A stretch of DNA of 64,000 nt from Bacteroidia bacterium (GTDB taxonomy: Bacteria > Bacteroidota > Bacteroidia > J057), in assembly GCA_033391075.1 (NCBI GenBank), contig JAWPMV010000005.1:248001-312000 (forward strand), written 5' to 3'. Numbering within the stretch: the first letter of the stretch is position 1; each line of letters begins with the position of its first letter. Below the pieces are notes generated by a model. It searched no databases, was not told where the DNA came from, and saw nothing but the letters and a program-made list of their open reading frames with translations. The position numbers and the translations under genes were made by a program. Positions 23,424 to 32,724 of the stretch are shown here, piece by piece.

Positions 23424-26066
23424 ATGCTACAGGAAGAGCAAAGACTCAAACTAAATTATGGCAGAAAGGAACACTGGTTAAAGTGGGGACCCTACCTCAG
23501 CGAAAGGCAATGGGGAACGGTTCGAGAAGATTATAGCGAAAATGGATCTGCCTGGGATTATTTTCCCCACGATCATGCACGTTCACGAACCTATAGATGG
23601 GGAGAAGATGGGATAGCCGGGATTTCAGATAAATACCAACAGCTTTGTTTTGCGATTGCGTTGTGGAATGAAAAAGACCCCATTCTCAAGGAACGTTTAT
23701 TTGGACTTACAGGTCCGGAAGGGAATCATGGCGAGGACGTGAAAGAGCTTTATTATTACCTGGATAGCTCTCCTACGCATTCCTACATGAAACATTTATA
23801 TAAATACCCTCAGGCAGCGTTTCCTTATGCAGATTTGGTGAATACAAATGGAAGGAGATCAAAGCAGGAATTGGAATATGAATTATTGGATACAGGCATA
23901 TTTGATGAGGGAAAGTATTTCGATGTTTTTACGGAATATGCAAAAGCTGCTGAAGAAGACATTTGTATAAAAATTACGATTGCTAATAGAGGAAAGGAAG
24001 CGGCTCCCATTCAACTCCTCCCTACCCTATGGTTCCGCAATCGTTGGTCTTTTGGTTTGACGGAAAATAAGCCTGCAATTTCTTTGGCCAAAGGAAGTAA
24101 AGAGTATGATTTACTGGATGTCAAGCATGAAAGGCTGGGTGATTATTTTTTTTATGTAGAAAAGGCAGAGGGTTTATTATTTACAGAGAATGAGACCAAT
24201 GCGGAGCGGATTTTTGGCTTAGAGAATGAGCATCCTTTTGTGAAAGACGCCTTTCATCGAGCAGTCGTAGAGGGAGATGCAGAATTTTTAGCGAGCAAGA
24301 AAAGTGGGAGTAAATTTGCTCCTTTGTATAAATTTGAGGTAGCGGGCGAAAGTGAAATCTCGATTAGGCTCCGGCTTTCCAGAAAAAAGCATAGAGGCAA
24401 TCCTCTTAAAGCTTCCTTCGAAGAAGTTTTTAACAGTCGAATCCAGGAAACAGATGAGTTTTATCAGCAATTCCTCCCTAAAAAGTCCGATTCTGACCTC
24501 GCCAATATCCAAAGACAAGCATTTGCGGGTCTGATGTGGACCAAGCAATACTATTATATCGACATTCCTCAGTGGCTTGATGGTGATCCGGGGCAACCGA
24601 CTCCTCCCGAAAGTCGGAAATATGGCAGAAATAGCAATTGGAGATATCTCAATAATGAGGACATTCTTTCTATGCCCGACAAATGGGAATATCCCTGGTA
24701 TGCAGCCTGGGACCTGGCCTTTCACTGTGTACCTATCGCGATGATTGATCCGGACTTTGCCAAAGATCAGCTCATACTGATCATGCGGGAGTGGTACATG
24801 GCCCCTAATGGCCAAATTCCTGCCTATGAGTGGGCCTTTGGAGATGTGAATCCGCCTGTTCAGGCCTGGGCAGCTTTGAAGATTTATCAGATGGAAAAGG
24901 AGCGTAAGGGGAAAGGAGATATAAAATTTCTCAAACGAGTCTTTCAAAAACTCATGCTCAACTTCACCTGGTGGGTCAATCGAAAAGACTCCGAAGGAAA
25001 CAATGTCTTTGAAGGTGGATTTCTGGGATTGGATAATATTGGGATTTTCGACAGGAGTAATGAATTGCCGCAAGGGGGGCATTTAGAACAAGCGGATGGT
25101 ACAGCATGGATGGCGACTTATTCTCTCAATATGATGCAGATCGCCCTGGAGATTACACGCGTGGATGACTCATTCGAAGATGTTGCCACCAAATTCTTTG
25201 AGCACTTTGTATACATTGCCGAAGCCCTCAATGATTTTGGGCCGGCGCATACCGGACTTTGGAATGAGGAAGAAGGCTTCTACTATGATCTTTTACACTT
25301 GCCCGGAGATCGTTATGAGAAAATCCGCGTCCGCTCTCTGGTTGGGCTTTCTCCCCTATTTGCCACTTCTGTTATCACAAAAGAAGATCAGGAACATGCA
25401 CCTGATTTTATGAGGCGTTTACACTGGTTTCAAAATTACTACCAGGAGCAAAGCAATTTCTGTATATCAGAAGAAAACAAAGGTACCGATGACATCCTTC
25501 TGGCTATGGTGAACCGGGAGCGCCTACTGAGATTACTGGAGGCCCTTTTCAGCACCTCCGAATTTTTATCTGAGCGAGGTATTCGTTCCATATCTTTGCA
25601 TCACAAAGAGAATCGCTATTCCCTGATGATCGATGGAGCAGACCATAGCATCAGTTACACGCCTGCAGAATCAGATACCCATCTTTTTGGAGGGAACTCC
25701 AATTGGCGAGGGCCGATATGGTTTCCGATGAATTATATGCTGATTGAATCCTTACGACAATTCTACAAATTCTACGGAGATAGGTTGACGATAGAATTTC
25801 CCGTAGGATCAGAGGATTATAAAAACCTCGATCAAATCGCAGATGATATTTCCCAAAGACTCATCAGCATTTTCCAAAAAGATAAAAATGGGAAAAGACC
25901 CGTAAATGACCTCCATGAGATCTACCATAAAGATCCTCATTTTCAGGAACTCATCCTTTTCTTTGAATATTTCCATGGAGATACTGGTCGTGGCGTGGGT
26001 GCCAGCCATCAAACCGGCTGGACAGCTTTGGTCGCAGAATTGATTGATAAATCGGGCTGGAAATGA
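23424..26066 (+). CDS. GH63-like glucosidase (mannosylglycerate-hydrolase-like)
   Basis: 880 residues, cytoplasmic (no signal). The N-terminal half is the accessory beta-domain typical of the large bacterial GH63 'glucosidase' group (WGPYLSERQWGTVREDY; WDYFPHDHARSRTYRWGEDG). The C-terminal half is an alpha/alpha barrel with W-rich conserved blocks (WYAAWDLAFHC, NGQIPAYEWAFGDVNPP, GGNSNWRGPIWFPMNYML, GASHQTGWTALVAELI). Likely cleaves a short glucosyl or mannosyl compound. Followed by a debranching-type enzyme. Confidence 0.85.
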   Translation: MLQEEQRLKLNYGRKEHWLKWGPYLSERQWGTVREDYSENGSAWDYFPHDHARSRTYRWGEDGIAGISDKYQQLCFAIALWNEKDPILKERLFGLTGPEGNHGEDVKELYYYLDSSPTHSYMKHLYKYPQAAFPYADLVNTNGRRSKQELEYELLDTGIFDEGKYFDVFTEYAKAAEEDICIKITIANRGKEAAPIQLLPTLWFRNRWSFGLTENKPAISLAKGSKEYDLLDVKHERLGDYFFYVEKAEGLLFTENETNAERIFGLENEHPFVKDAFHRAVVEGDAEFLASKKSGSKFAPLYKFEVAGESEISIRLRLSRKKHRGNPLKASFEEVFNSRIQETDEFYQQFLPKKSDSDLANIQRQAFAGLMWTKQYYYIDIPQWLDGDPGQPTPPESRKYGRNSNWRYLNNEDILSMPDKWEYPWYAAWDLAFHCVPIAMIDPDFAKDQLILIMREWYMAPNGQIPAYEWAFGDVNPPVQAWAALKIYQMEKERKGKGDIKFLKRVFQKLMLNFTWWVNRKDSEGNNVFEGGFLGLDNIGIFDRSNELPQGGHLEQADGTAWMATYSLNMMQIALEITRVDDSFEDVATKFFEHFVYIAEALNDFGPAHTGLWNEEEGFYYDLLHLPGDRYEKIRVRSLVGLSPLFATSVITKEDQEHAPDFMRRLHWFQNYYQEQSNFCISEENKGTDDILLAMVNRERLLRLLEALFSTSEFLSERGIRSISLHHKENRYSLMIDGADHSISYTPAESDTHLFGGNSNWRGPIWFPMNYMLIESLRQFYKFYGDRLTIEFPVGSEDYKNLDQIADDISQRLISIFQKDKNGKRPVNDLHEIYHKDPHFQELILFFEYFHGDTGRGVGASHQTGWTALVAELIDKSGWK

Positions 26067-26110
26067 TATACTCACGCCCTGAATCTCCCTCTCTTAAGCA
26101 TTGTATGAAA

Positions 26111-26150
26111 GGGGGTAGCGTAGAGAACCGTCAAAGCGGGGCGGAGTCCC
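26111..26150. repeat. Possible degenerate copy of the intergenic dispersed repeat
   Basis: GTAGAGAACCG...GCGGGGCGGAGT resembles the reverse complement of the repeat at 28165-28237 (GCAGAGCCCATCGGGAGACG then GGGCGGCAAGT). The match is partial and judged by eye only. Confidence 0.3.
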
Positions 26151-26163
26151 AATTGAATTATAT

Positions 26164-28131
26164 ATGCCTCAACATAAACTTTCACTTAAAAGCTCTTCAT
26201 TCGAACAGATCAAAGACCGTGAATGGCTGGTCCATAATGGAATTGGAGGCTATGCTTCTGCCCATATCAGTGGCATGAATTCTCGTCGTTATCACGGGCT
26301 CCTGGTCGCTTCCCTCAATCCTCCTACCGAAAGACAAGTCTTCGTTTCACGATTAGAAGAGCGTGCGATTTTAGCAGATCAGGAGCTTGATCTGGCGACC
26401 AATCAATATCCGGGAGCCATTTTCCCTAAAGGCTATACCTATTTAAGCAGCTTTAAGCGAAATCCAGTACCAGAGGTACTTTTTGAATTTGCAGGTCATA
26501 AATTGAAAAAGCAGGTATTCATGCCTTATGGAAGTAATACGACCATAGTCCGCTATGAAAATGCCTCAAAAAATGGCTTCGAATTGCATGTCCGTTTACA
26601 ATTGAGCTATAGAAATCATCATGCTATTTTTCGGGAAGAGGAGGCTTATGATTTTTATCGGGAGCAAAAGGATGGATATGAGGTTTTTTATCCTGCTTTT
26701 AAGAAAGAGCCCTTATTTTATCGCCAGAGTTTAGGGAGTTTTATCGAAGATCGACATTGGAACAAGGACATCCAGTTTCATCGGGATGAAATGCGGGGAC
26801 AAGAATTTGAAGAGGACAGCTATTCTCCAGGTTATGCAGTTATCAATTTAGCAGCGGGAGAAGAAGTATTTCTGACTTTTTCCCTGGAAGAAACTCAAAT
26901 GAAAGCTGTGCCGGCATTGCTTCTCAAAGAAGAGGTCAAACGGCAGAAAAAGTTGGTGAAAGCATTCCCCAAACAGGAATTTTTACAGGACCTCATAAAA
27001 GCAGGAGATCAATTTCTGGTAGACCGGGCATCCACAAAGGCAAAAACCATATTGGCGGGCTATCACTGGTTTACAGATTGGGGTCGGGATACAATGATTG
27101 CTATGCGGGGCTTAACCATAGCCACAGGACAACAAGAAGTATCGAGACAGATATTTGAAACCTTCTTTCAATATCTCGATCAGGGCATGCTCCCCAATCG
27201 ATTTTTTGATGAAGGGGAAGAAGCCGAATACAATACAGTCGATGCCACCCTTTGGCTGTTTGTGGCCCTTTATGATTATGTTCAGAAATTTGAGGATTGG
27301 GCCTATATTGAATCCGTCATGCCAAAGTTGCACAGCATAATTTGTGCTTATTCGGATGGGACACGTTATCACATTCATGCGACAAAAGAAGGTTTGCTAT
27401 TTGCAGGCGACCCTAATAGTCAGTTGACCTGGATGGATGCAAGGATTTGGGGGCATACGGTTACGCCACGCTGGGGATGCCCGGTAGAGATCAATGCTTT
27501 GTGGTTCAATGCCCTTTCGATCTTTCAGTTATTCAGCGAAAAGGTCGGACAGGAATCCGAAGCTTGCCTGGACAATCTCCGAAAGCTGAAGCAAAGCTTC
27601 CTTCCTGCTTTTCAACATGCTGAAGGGTATTTGTATGATGTGGTTCTTCCGGATGGAAGCAAAGACGATAGCATACGTCCCAATCAATTGTATGCGCTAA
27701 GCCTCCCCTTTCCTTTGGTCAGCAAAAAACTTGGGAAGAAAATCCTAAAAAAGCTGCGTGAGGAATTGTTTACTCCCCTGGGCATACGAACTCTTAGTCC
27801 TTCCCATCCCGACTTCCGTCCCATCTATAATGGGGGGCCCTGGGAGCGAGACACTGCCTACCATCAGGGAACCGTTTGGCCTTTCTTGTTAGGGCCTTAT
27901 TTCGAAGCCTATTTGTGGGCAGAATCTTATTCAGAGAAAGCTAAAGAAAAAGTCGCTTCGGATATGAAAGCCATAAAACAGCATTTCTATGAAGAGGGCT
28001 GTATCCAGGGAATCTCTGAGATTTTTGATGGGGAGCATCCCATATCTGAATTGGGCAAAGGAACGGCTCATCAGGCCTGGTCTGTGAGTGTATTGATTGA
28101 AGTTATTATTAAGTATGGGATTGCTTTTTAA
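26164..28131 (+). CDS. Archaeal-type glycogen debranching enzyme (GH133-like)
   Basis: 655 residues, no signal peptide. The N-terminal GDE_N-bis-type domain is recognised by WLVHNGIGGYASAHISGMNSRRYHGLLVA. The C-terminal alpha/alpha barrel has DWGRDTMIAMRGLTIATGQ, DAT-WLFVALYDY, TWMDARIWGHTVTPRWGCPVEI and HQGTVWPFLLGPY, which hold the acidic residues of amylo-alpha-1,6-glucosidases. It removes alpha-1,6 branch glucose from glycogen-like polymer. Located 97 bases after the GH63-like gene and probably in the same unit. Confidence 0.9.
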   Translation: MPQHKLSLKSSSFEQIKDREWLVHNGIGGYASAHISGMNSRRYHGLLVASLNPPTERQVFVSRLEERAILADQELDLATNQYPGAIFPKGYTYLSSFKRNPVPEVLFEFAGHKLKKQVFMPYGSNTTIVRYENASKNGFELHVRLQLSYRNHHAIFREEEAYDFYREQKDGYEVFYPAFKKEPLFYRQSLGSFIEDRHWNKDIQFHRDEMRGQEFEEDSYSPGYAVINLAAGEEVFLTFSLEETQMKAVPALLLKEEVKRQKKLVKAFPKQEFLQDLIKAGDQFLVDRASTKAKTILAGYHWFTDWGRDTMIAMRGLTIATGQQEVSRQIFETFFQYLDQGMLPNRFFDEGEEAEYNTVDATLWLFVALYDYVQKFEDWAYIESVMPKLHSIICAYSDGTRYHIHATKEGLLFAGDPNSQLTWMDARIWGHTVTPRWGCPVEINALWFNALSIFQLFSEKVGQESEACLDNLRKLKQSFLPAFQHAEGYLYDVVLPDGSKDDSIRPNQLYALSLPFPLVSKKLGKKILKKLREELFTPLGIRTLSPSHPDFRPIYNGGPWERDTAYHQGTVWPFLLGPYFEAYLWAESYSEKAKEKVASDMKAIKQHFYEEGCIQGISEIFDGEHPISELGKGTAHQAWSVSVLIEVIIKYGIAF

Positions 28132-28451
28132 ATTTCTTCAAACTTTTTTTAGAAAAAAGTTTGGCAAAAAAGCGCAGAGCCCAAAGCCAGTCGCACTTGC
28201 CGCCCCGTCTCCCGATGGGCTCTGCAGGGCCAGCCCGCCTAAGTAGTGGGGTCGTTTGATGTCAGGGACTAAAATCATCTGACTTTCACTAACACTCAAA
28301 CACCCTAACACCTCTCCCTTTTCACCCAAGCGCGAGGGCCTGCAAGATATGGTGGTCGGGGCGGACTGTGCTGCTGGTATAAAATCTTGCCGGTTTTTGC
28401 TGACTTTTTGGCGGCAAAAAGTCAGAAGAATCTATAAAAAGCGATAAAAAT
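28132..28451. other. Gene-free 320-base region with repeats and hairpins
   Basis: No supported coding sequence. It holds a dispersed repeat (28165-28237), a wide inverted repeat GCAAGAT (28342-28348) with ATCTTGC (28384-28390) enclosing a G-rich segment, and a perfect hairpin TGACTTTTTG-GCGG-CAAAAAGTCA (28401-28424). Together these look like an intergenic mosaic repeat element, not a promoter. Confidence 0.55.
28165..28237 (+). repeat. Intergenic dispersed repeat, copy 1
   Basis: Matches the reverse complement of 43642-43712 over about 70 bases, including an exact 17-base block CCAAAGCCAGTCGCACT (28181-28197) and a conserved CCGATGGG. It is non-coding and G/C-rich compared with its surroundings. 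Confidence 0.8.
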
Positions 28452-29174
28452 ATGATCCCAAGAATAACCACAGAACAAATGATCGAAGTAGACCGCCTCA
28501 TGATCGAAGTCTACAAAATCGAACTCATCCAAATGATGGAAAATGCCGGTCGCTGCCTGGCTTTGACAGCAAAGCGTCATTTCTTTAGGGGCGAAATCCC
28601 GGAGAAGAAGCTTATTGTACTAGCAGGAACCGGTGGCAATGGAGGTGGAGCCATGGTAGCTGCACGGAGGTTGGCTAGCTGGGGAGCAAAGGTAGAGGTC
28701 TATCTGACAAGTGTGGAGAAATTAACGCCTATTCCAAGGCATCAATACGAAATTCTGCTGAATATGGGGATAGCTGTTAAGGCGGGAGAAATTCCTTCCG
28801 ATGATGTGAAGGCGGATTTGATCCTGGATGGGATTATAGGCTATAGCCTAAGAGGAAATCCCCGAGGAATCGCAAAGCAAATGATTAAGTGGGCGAATGA
28901 TCATCAGGCCCCTATCCTTGCATTGGATACGCCATCGGGCATCAGTTTGACGGAGGGGGAGATATTCGATCCAGTAATCCATGCAGAAGCGACCCTTACG
29001 CTCGCTTTGCCTAAGGTGGGCCTGTTTAGGGAGGAAGTCAAACTGATACGTGGAGCGCTTTATTTGGGAGACATATCTGTTCCGCCAGAATTGTATGCCC
29101 AGTCAAGTTTGGGAATAGAGTTGGGGCCGATCTTTGGGAAGGATGATGTCTTGCGCATTGAGCCTTTAGCCTAA
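28452..29174 (+). CDS. nnrE: NAD(P)H-hydrate epimerase (YjeF N-terminal domain, stand-alone)
   Basis: 240 residues, the length of a stand-alone epimerase; the ADP-dependent dehydratase half normally fused in bacteria is absent from this window. Conserved: MMENAGRCLA, VLAGTGGNGGGAMVAARRL (dinucleotide-binding), ILDGIIGYSLRGNPRG and LALDTPSGIS with the catalytic Asp. It repairs hydrated NAD(P)H by interconverting the R and S forms. Upstream lies the repeat-rich gap, so it is probably transcribed alone. Confidence 0.88.
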   Translation: MIPRITTEQMIEVDRLMIEVYKIELIQMMENAGRCLALTAKRHFFRGEIPEKKLIVLAGTGGNGGGAMVAARRLASWGAKVEVYLTSVEKLTPIPRHQYEILLNMGIAVKAGEIPSDDVKADLILDGIIGYSLRGNPRGIAKQMIKWANDHQAPILALDTPSGISLTEGEIFDPVIHAEATLTLALPKVGLFREEVKLIRGALYLGDISVPPELYAQSSLGIELGPIFGKDDVLRIEPLA

Positions 29175-29217
29175 AACATACTTGAGTCAGGATTTTTATA
29201 TTTAAAAATTCATAACC

Positions 29218-29235
29218 AAATTGGTAAACCAATTT
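29218..29235. promoter_or_regulatory. GntR-like palindromic operator upstream of the PL6 lyase
   Basis: AAATTGGT-AA-ACCAATTT is an 18-base inverted repeat with perfect 8-base arms, 45 bases before the lyase ATG at 29281. The TTGGTnnACCAA core resembles sites of FadR-type GntR regulators. No GntR gene is in the window. Confidence 0.6.
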
Positions 29236-29280
29236 TAGGATTAAAAAATGCTCTATCGGTCAATCATAATTTTTGAAAAA

Positions 29281-31872
29281 ATGAAGACGCTCTGCCTTGT
29301 AAAGATTCAACTGTTTTTTGCAACCTCTATTCTGTTACTATTCCCAGTTTATATATTTTCTCAAACCACTTATAATATTACTGATCCTGAGGACCTGGAG
29401 ACTCATACTTACGTAGCCGGCGATGAAATTATATTAGCAGATGGTATTTACGATACTGACTCGCGTATTGACTTTATTGGCAATGGAACAGCAGACAATC
29501 CTATAGTTTTTAGAGCAGAAAATCCTGGAGGGGTTAAGTTTACGGGTGGTTTGCAGATGAATATTGGTGGAGATTATGTGGTTGTTGATGGCTTTCACTG
29601 GCAAGGTGGTTATGGTGCAAGCAATTTTATTCAATTCAGAAATGGGACTGATTATGCCAATCACAGTACCATTCAAAATTGCGCGATTGATGGTTTAGCT
29701 ATACATCCAGATGACGTAGCAGATGATCTAGCGAATAATTCGATTACAAAGCACAGGTGGATTGTTTTGTACGGAACCTATAATACTGTGATTAACTGCT
29801 CATTCATGAACAAAGCGAGTGCAGGTGCTTTAATTTTAGCAGAATATGAATACAATGCTGAAGACGATCCTTGTGCAACGGTTGGGCATACAATAAGCAA
29901 TAACTATTTCTATAAATATGAAAAGATTGATAATACCTTAAGCAATTCTGGAGATAGTGAAACTATACGTATAGGTACAAGTGAATACCAAAATGTAAAC
30001 AGCAATGTAACCCTTAGCAATAACTATTTTGTTGAAGCTGATGGTGAAAATGAAATCATTACGAATAAAAGTAAGGGCAACCTATATATTAATAATACTT
30101 TCAGAAGATGTAGAGGGTCTTTAGTCCTACGTCATGGCTCTCATGCTACAGTGGAAGGAAACTATTTTCTAGGGGAAAATGTAGAGGGTACGGGAGGCAT
30201 TAGGATTACCGACAGTGAGCACACAATTACGAATAACTATATTCAAGATTGTATTACAGTTAACAATCAAGCTAAATGGAATAATGGCATAACCTTTTTA
30301 GGAGGTAGCGCTAATGCTGCGGTTCTGTGCGCTTCTACTAGTACTTCAAACGGATATCAAAAATCTGAAAACATCAGCCTTTCCAATAACTCAATTGTAA
30401 ATACCCATGCTCCTTTATTTTATAACACAGATAAAGGATCAACGGATCCAACAGGGACGGTTTCTAATAACTTAATTTATTTCGCTGCTGGCAACTCAAA
30501 TATTTCTGACCTTATTACAGGAGATACGCCTACTTCTTATGCTAATCTTGGTACTACATTGGTATACTCGGGAAATGTTTATACGGGAACTAATTTAGGT
30601 GCTACGAATTCAGGATTTTCCTTAGAAGCAGGAATTACAGCTGTTGCCGATGGGGAAATTTTTACTTTTTCTGGAACGGGGGCTGCAGGCAAAGGGGCTG
30701 ATATGGGTACTTATACCCCAATAGCTGACAGTATGGTGGGGTATGGAATTGGTGCGTGTTTCTTAGATAATCTAGGTGGAAATATAAGTAATGGAAATTG
30801 TACCATTGTAGCAGCTGAAAGCTTAAGGCTTAGCAATTTGCCGACATTTACTGCAGCTGCAGATACCAATATAGTTTCTGTTAATGCAAACGTAAGTTGG
30901 ACTGCCGTTTCTAATGATGCCTGGATAAGTATTGATACTAATTCAGGTACGGGCAATGCAAGCGTCTCGGTTATGGTTACTGAAAATACAGACCTTAACA
31001 GCAGAGTAGGTACGCTGACATTTACACAAGATCCCGGAGGGAATGATATTGTAAGGACCTTAAGCGTTACGCAAGCAGGGGTAGATTTAACAGAATTATA
31101 TGACCTTATAAATATAGGTACAGGCTTGCCTGGCGACAAGGTCAGCGTGCATTCTTTCTCAAAAGAAGAAGTAAATGGAACTACTAAATTTAATTACGCA
31201 AAAAACACTTTAGATAAAGACAATGCTACTGTATGGGCTGCCGATGATGGTGCTATTGTAAGCGGAGATTACAAAGGGGATGGAGAATATATTATTTATG
31301 ATTTAAGTAGTAAGCACAGCATTAATTTTATCCAGTTTAGTACCACTAATAAATCAGATGCTTTTGGATATCAAATTTGGGTATCAACTACAGGAACTGA
31401 CTCCTCAGATTTTTCCATGATCCTGCCTACTTCAGGAGATTTGATCCTAACAGCAACTAATACTATAGATTTTAATCAATATGAAGTTCCTTCAACAGAG
31501 GCTCGCTATGTAAAAATAATAGGGTATGGAAGATTTAATAGTGCCGGAGATACGAGAACAAGTGTATGGAATGCAATAGGAGAAATAGAGTTTTATGGAA
31601 GTGATATTGTTTCTATCGACGAAAATGAAGGTGTAAATCAAGCGTTAATCTACCCCATTCCTAGCCAGGATATATTATATATCAAAAACTTGCAGCGTGT
31701 TAATTTGATATCAATATACGGTACAGATGGTAGAAAAATTTTAGATAAAAGCATTTCTGCTTCAGAATTAGAAATCAATCTAAATCTTTCTTCTATTTCC
31801 AATGGATCCTATATTATAATCCTGAAGGGAGATAATATATACCAATCAACACGCTTTATTATATCACGCTAA
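29281..31872 (+). CDS. PL6-family polysaccharide lyase (alginate lyase-like), T9SS-secreted
   Basis: 863 residues from the ATG at 29281, which starts a clear signal peptide ending near IFSQ; an upstream in-frame ATG (29248) adds 11 residues. Parallel beta-helix of the chondroitinase-B/alginate lyase family over ~27-510, with candidate catalytic Lys263 and Arg284 (21 apart, as in the family). Then a BACON-like domain (~515-600), a discoidin-like C-terminal carbohydrate domain (~605-770) and a T9SS type A sorting domain (IYPIPSQDILYI...FIISR). Visibly more A/T-rich than its neighbours. Confidence 0.85.
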   Translation: MKTLCLVKIQLFFATSILLLFPVYIFSQTTYNITDPEDLETHTYVAGDEIILADGIYDTDSRIDFIGNGTADNPIVFRAENPGGVKFTGGLQMNIGGDYVVVDGFHWQGGYGASNFIQFRNGTDYANHSTIQNCAIDGLAIHPDDVADDLANNSITKHRWIVLYGTYNTVINCSFMNKASAGALILAEYEYNAEDDPCATVGHTISNNYFYKYEKIDNTLSNSGDSETIRIGTSEYQNVNSNVTLSNNYFVEADGENEIITNKSKGNLYINNTFRRCRGSLVLRHGSHATVEGNYFLGENVEGTGGIRITDSEHTITNNYIQDCITVNNQAKWNNGITFLGGSANAAVLCASTSTSNGYQKSENISLSNNSIVNTHAPLFYNTDKGSTDPTGTVSNNLIYFAAGNSNISDLITGDTPTSYANLGTTLVYSGNVYTGTNLGATNSGFSLEAGITAVADGEIFTFSGTGAAGKGADMGTYTPIADSMVGYGIGACFLDNLGGNISNGNCTIVAAESLRLSNLPTFTAAADTNIVSVNANVSWTAVSNDAWISIDTNSGTGNASVSVMVTENTDLNSRVGTLTFTQDPGGNDIVRTLSVTQAGVDLTELYDLINIGTGLPGDKVSVHSFSKEEVNGTTKFNYAKNTLDKDNATVWAADDGAIVSGDYKGDGEYIIYDLSSKHSINFIQFSTTNKSDAFGYQIWVSTTGTDSSDFSMILPTSGDLILTATNTIDFNQYEVPSTEARYVKIIGYGRFNSAGDTRTSVWNAIGEIEFYGSDIVSIDENEGVNQALIYPIPSQDILYIKNLQRVNLISIYGTDGRKILDKSISASELEINLNLSSISNGSYIIILKGDNIYQSTRFIISR

Positions 31873-32024
31873 ACAAAGAACTAGTTTTTATATATGCTTT
31901 TTCCTTTGTGCAAATAGCTTTAAGAGTTTACTATCCAGAGCAAGAGGTCTATACTCTTTTGGTGCAAGCTTCCTCGCTAAAGCCTTAGCAGTATAGATAT
32001 CCAAGCTTGGCAAAAACAAATAGC

Positions 32025-32471
32025 ATGGTATGCTTAAGTTGTAAATCGAATGAAGGGATAAAACGCATCAGCCCGGGTGTTCAAATTTTTGAATCAGAAT
32101 ACTGGCTTGTTGAACATGCTTATCCTTGTTCTTTAGAAGGCTGGTTAGTCATAGTTTTAAAACGCCATTGTGAGGAATTTCACAACTTGAGTAGGGAGGA
32201 ATTTTTAGAGCTTTCACATGTTCAGCTAGCTGTGATTAAAGCTATACATCAATATTTTCATTCGGAAAAGGAATACATATTCTGCTTTGCAGAAGCTGAG
32301 GGATTTAAACATATTCACTTTCATGTGGTACCCAAGACAAAAGATTTTGATACTCAATACCAGGGTGCTAAAGTTTTTCACTATTTAAAGACGCCAAAAG
32401 AAAAATGTGTTTCTCAGCCAAGAATAAAAGAAATCTGTAAAGAACTGAAAGCAATAATGGAAAAGCGATGA
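32025..32471 (+). CDS. HIT-family hydrolase-like protein
   Basis: 148 residues from the ATG at 32025 (a TTG at 32007 adds six). The histidine triad appears as KHIHFHVVPK, matching H-x-H-x-H. Upstream landmarks WLVEHAYPCSLEGWLVIVLKRHCEEF fit the family. A CLSC pair at the N-terminus may bind metal. HIT proteins hydrolyse nucleotide phosphoramidates or dinucleotides; the substrate here is unknown. The gene is A/T-rich like the lyase before it. Confidence 0.8.
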   Translation: MVCLSCKSNEGIKRISPGVQIFESEYWLVEHAYPCSLEGWLVIVLKRHCEEFHNLSREEFLELSHVQLAVIKAIHQYFHSEKEYIFCFAEAEGFKHIHFHVVPKTKDFDTQYQGAKVFHYLKTPKEKCVSQPRIKEICKELKAIMEKR

Positions 32472-32724
32472 AAATCTATGATCCAGACTCCAGAATAAAA
32501 CCATTGTACCCAAGGTAAATCCACGAAACACTGACGACAATATCGTCCTCCTCTAAGCATTATGGCTACCCACTCATGGATACTTAGCCGAATGTTAGCA
32601 CTCGCAAATATTATCTACATTAGATATGAATCAGGAAAAATTGCAAAATGAATGTTGTGAAGCATGCTATATATGTTTGCTCTAACATTCCTCTCTTCCG
32701 CATTTCTGAGCGCTAATTGTAGGC
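32472..32724. other. Gene-free stretch before the LytS-like kinase
   Basis: About 250 bases with no convincing coding sequence or terminator; a short hairpin GACGA/TCGTC lies near 32532-32546. Confidence 0.4.

Noticed and set aside
28146-28160. TTTTTTTAGAAAAAAGT as a fourth TetR operator
   Set aside because: It lacks the symmetric TTAGAAAA/TTTTCTAA arms and belongs to the repeat-containing gap.
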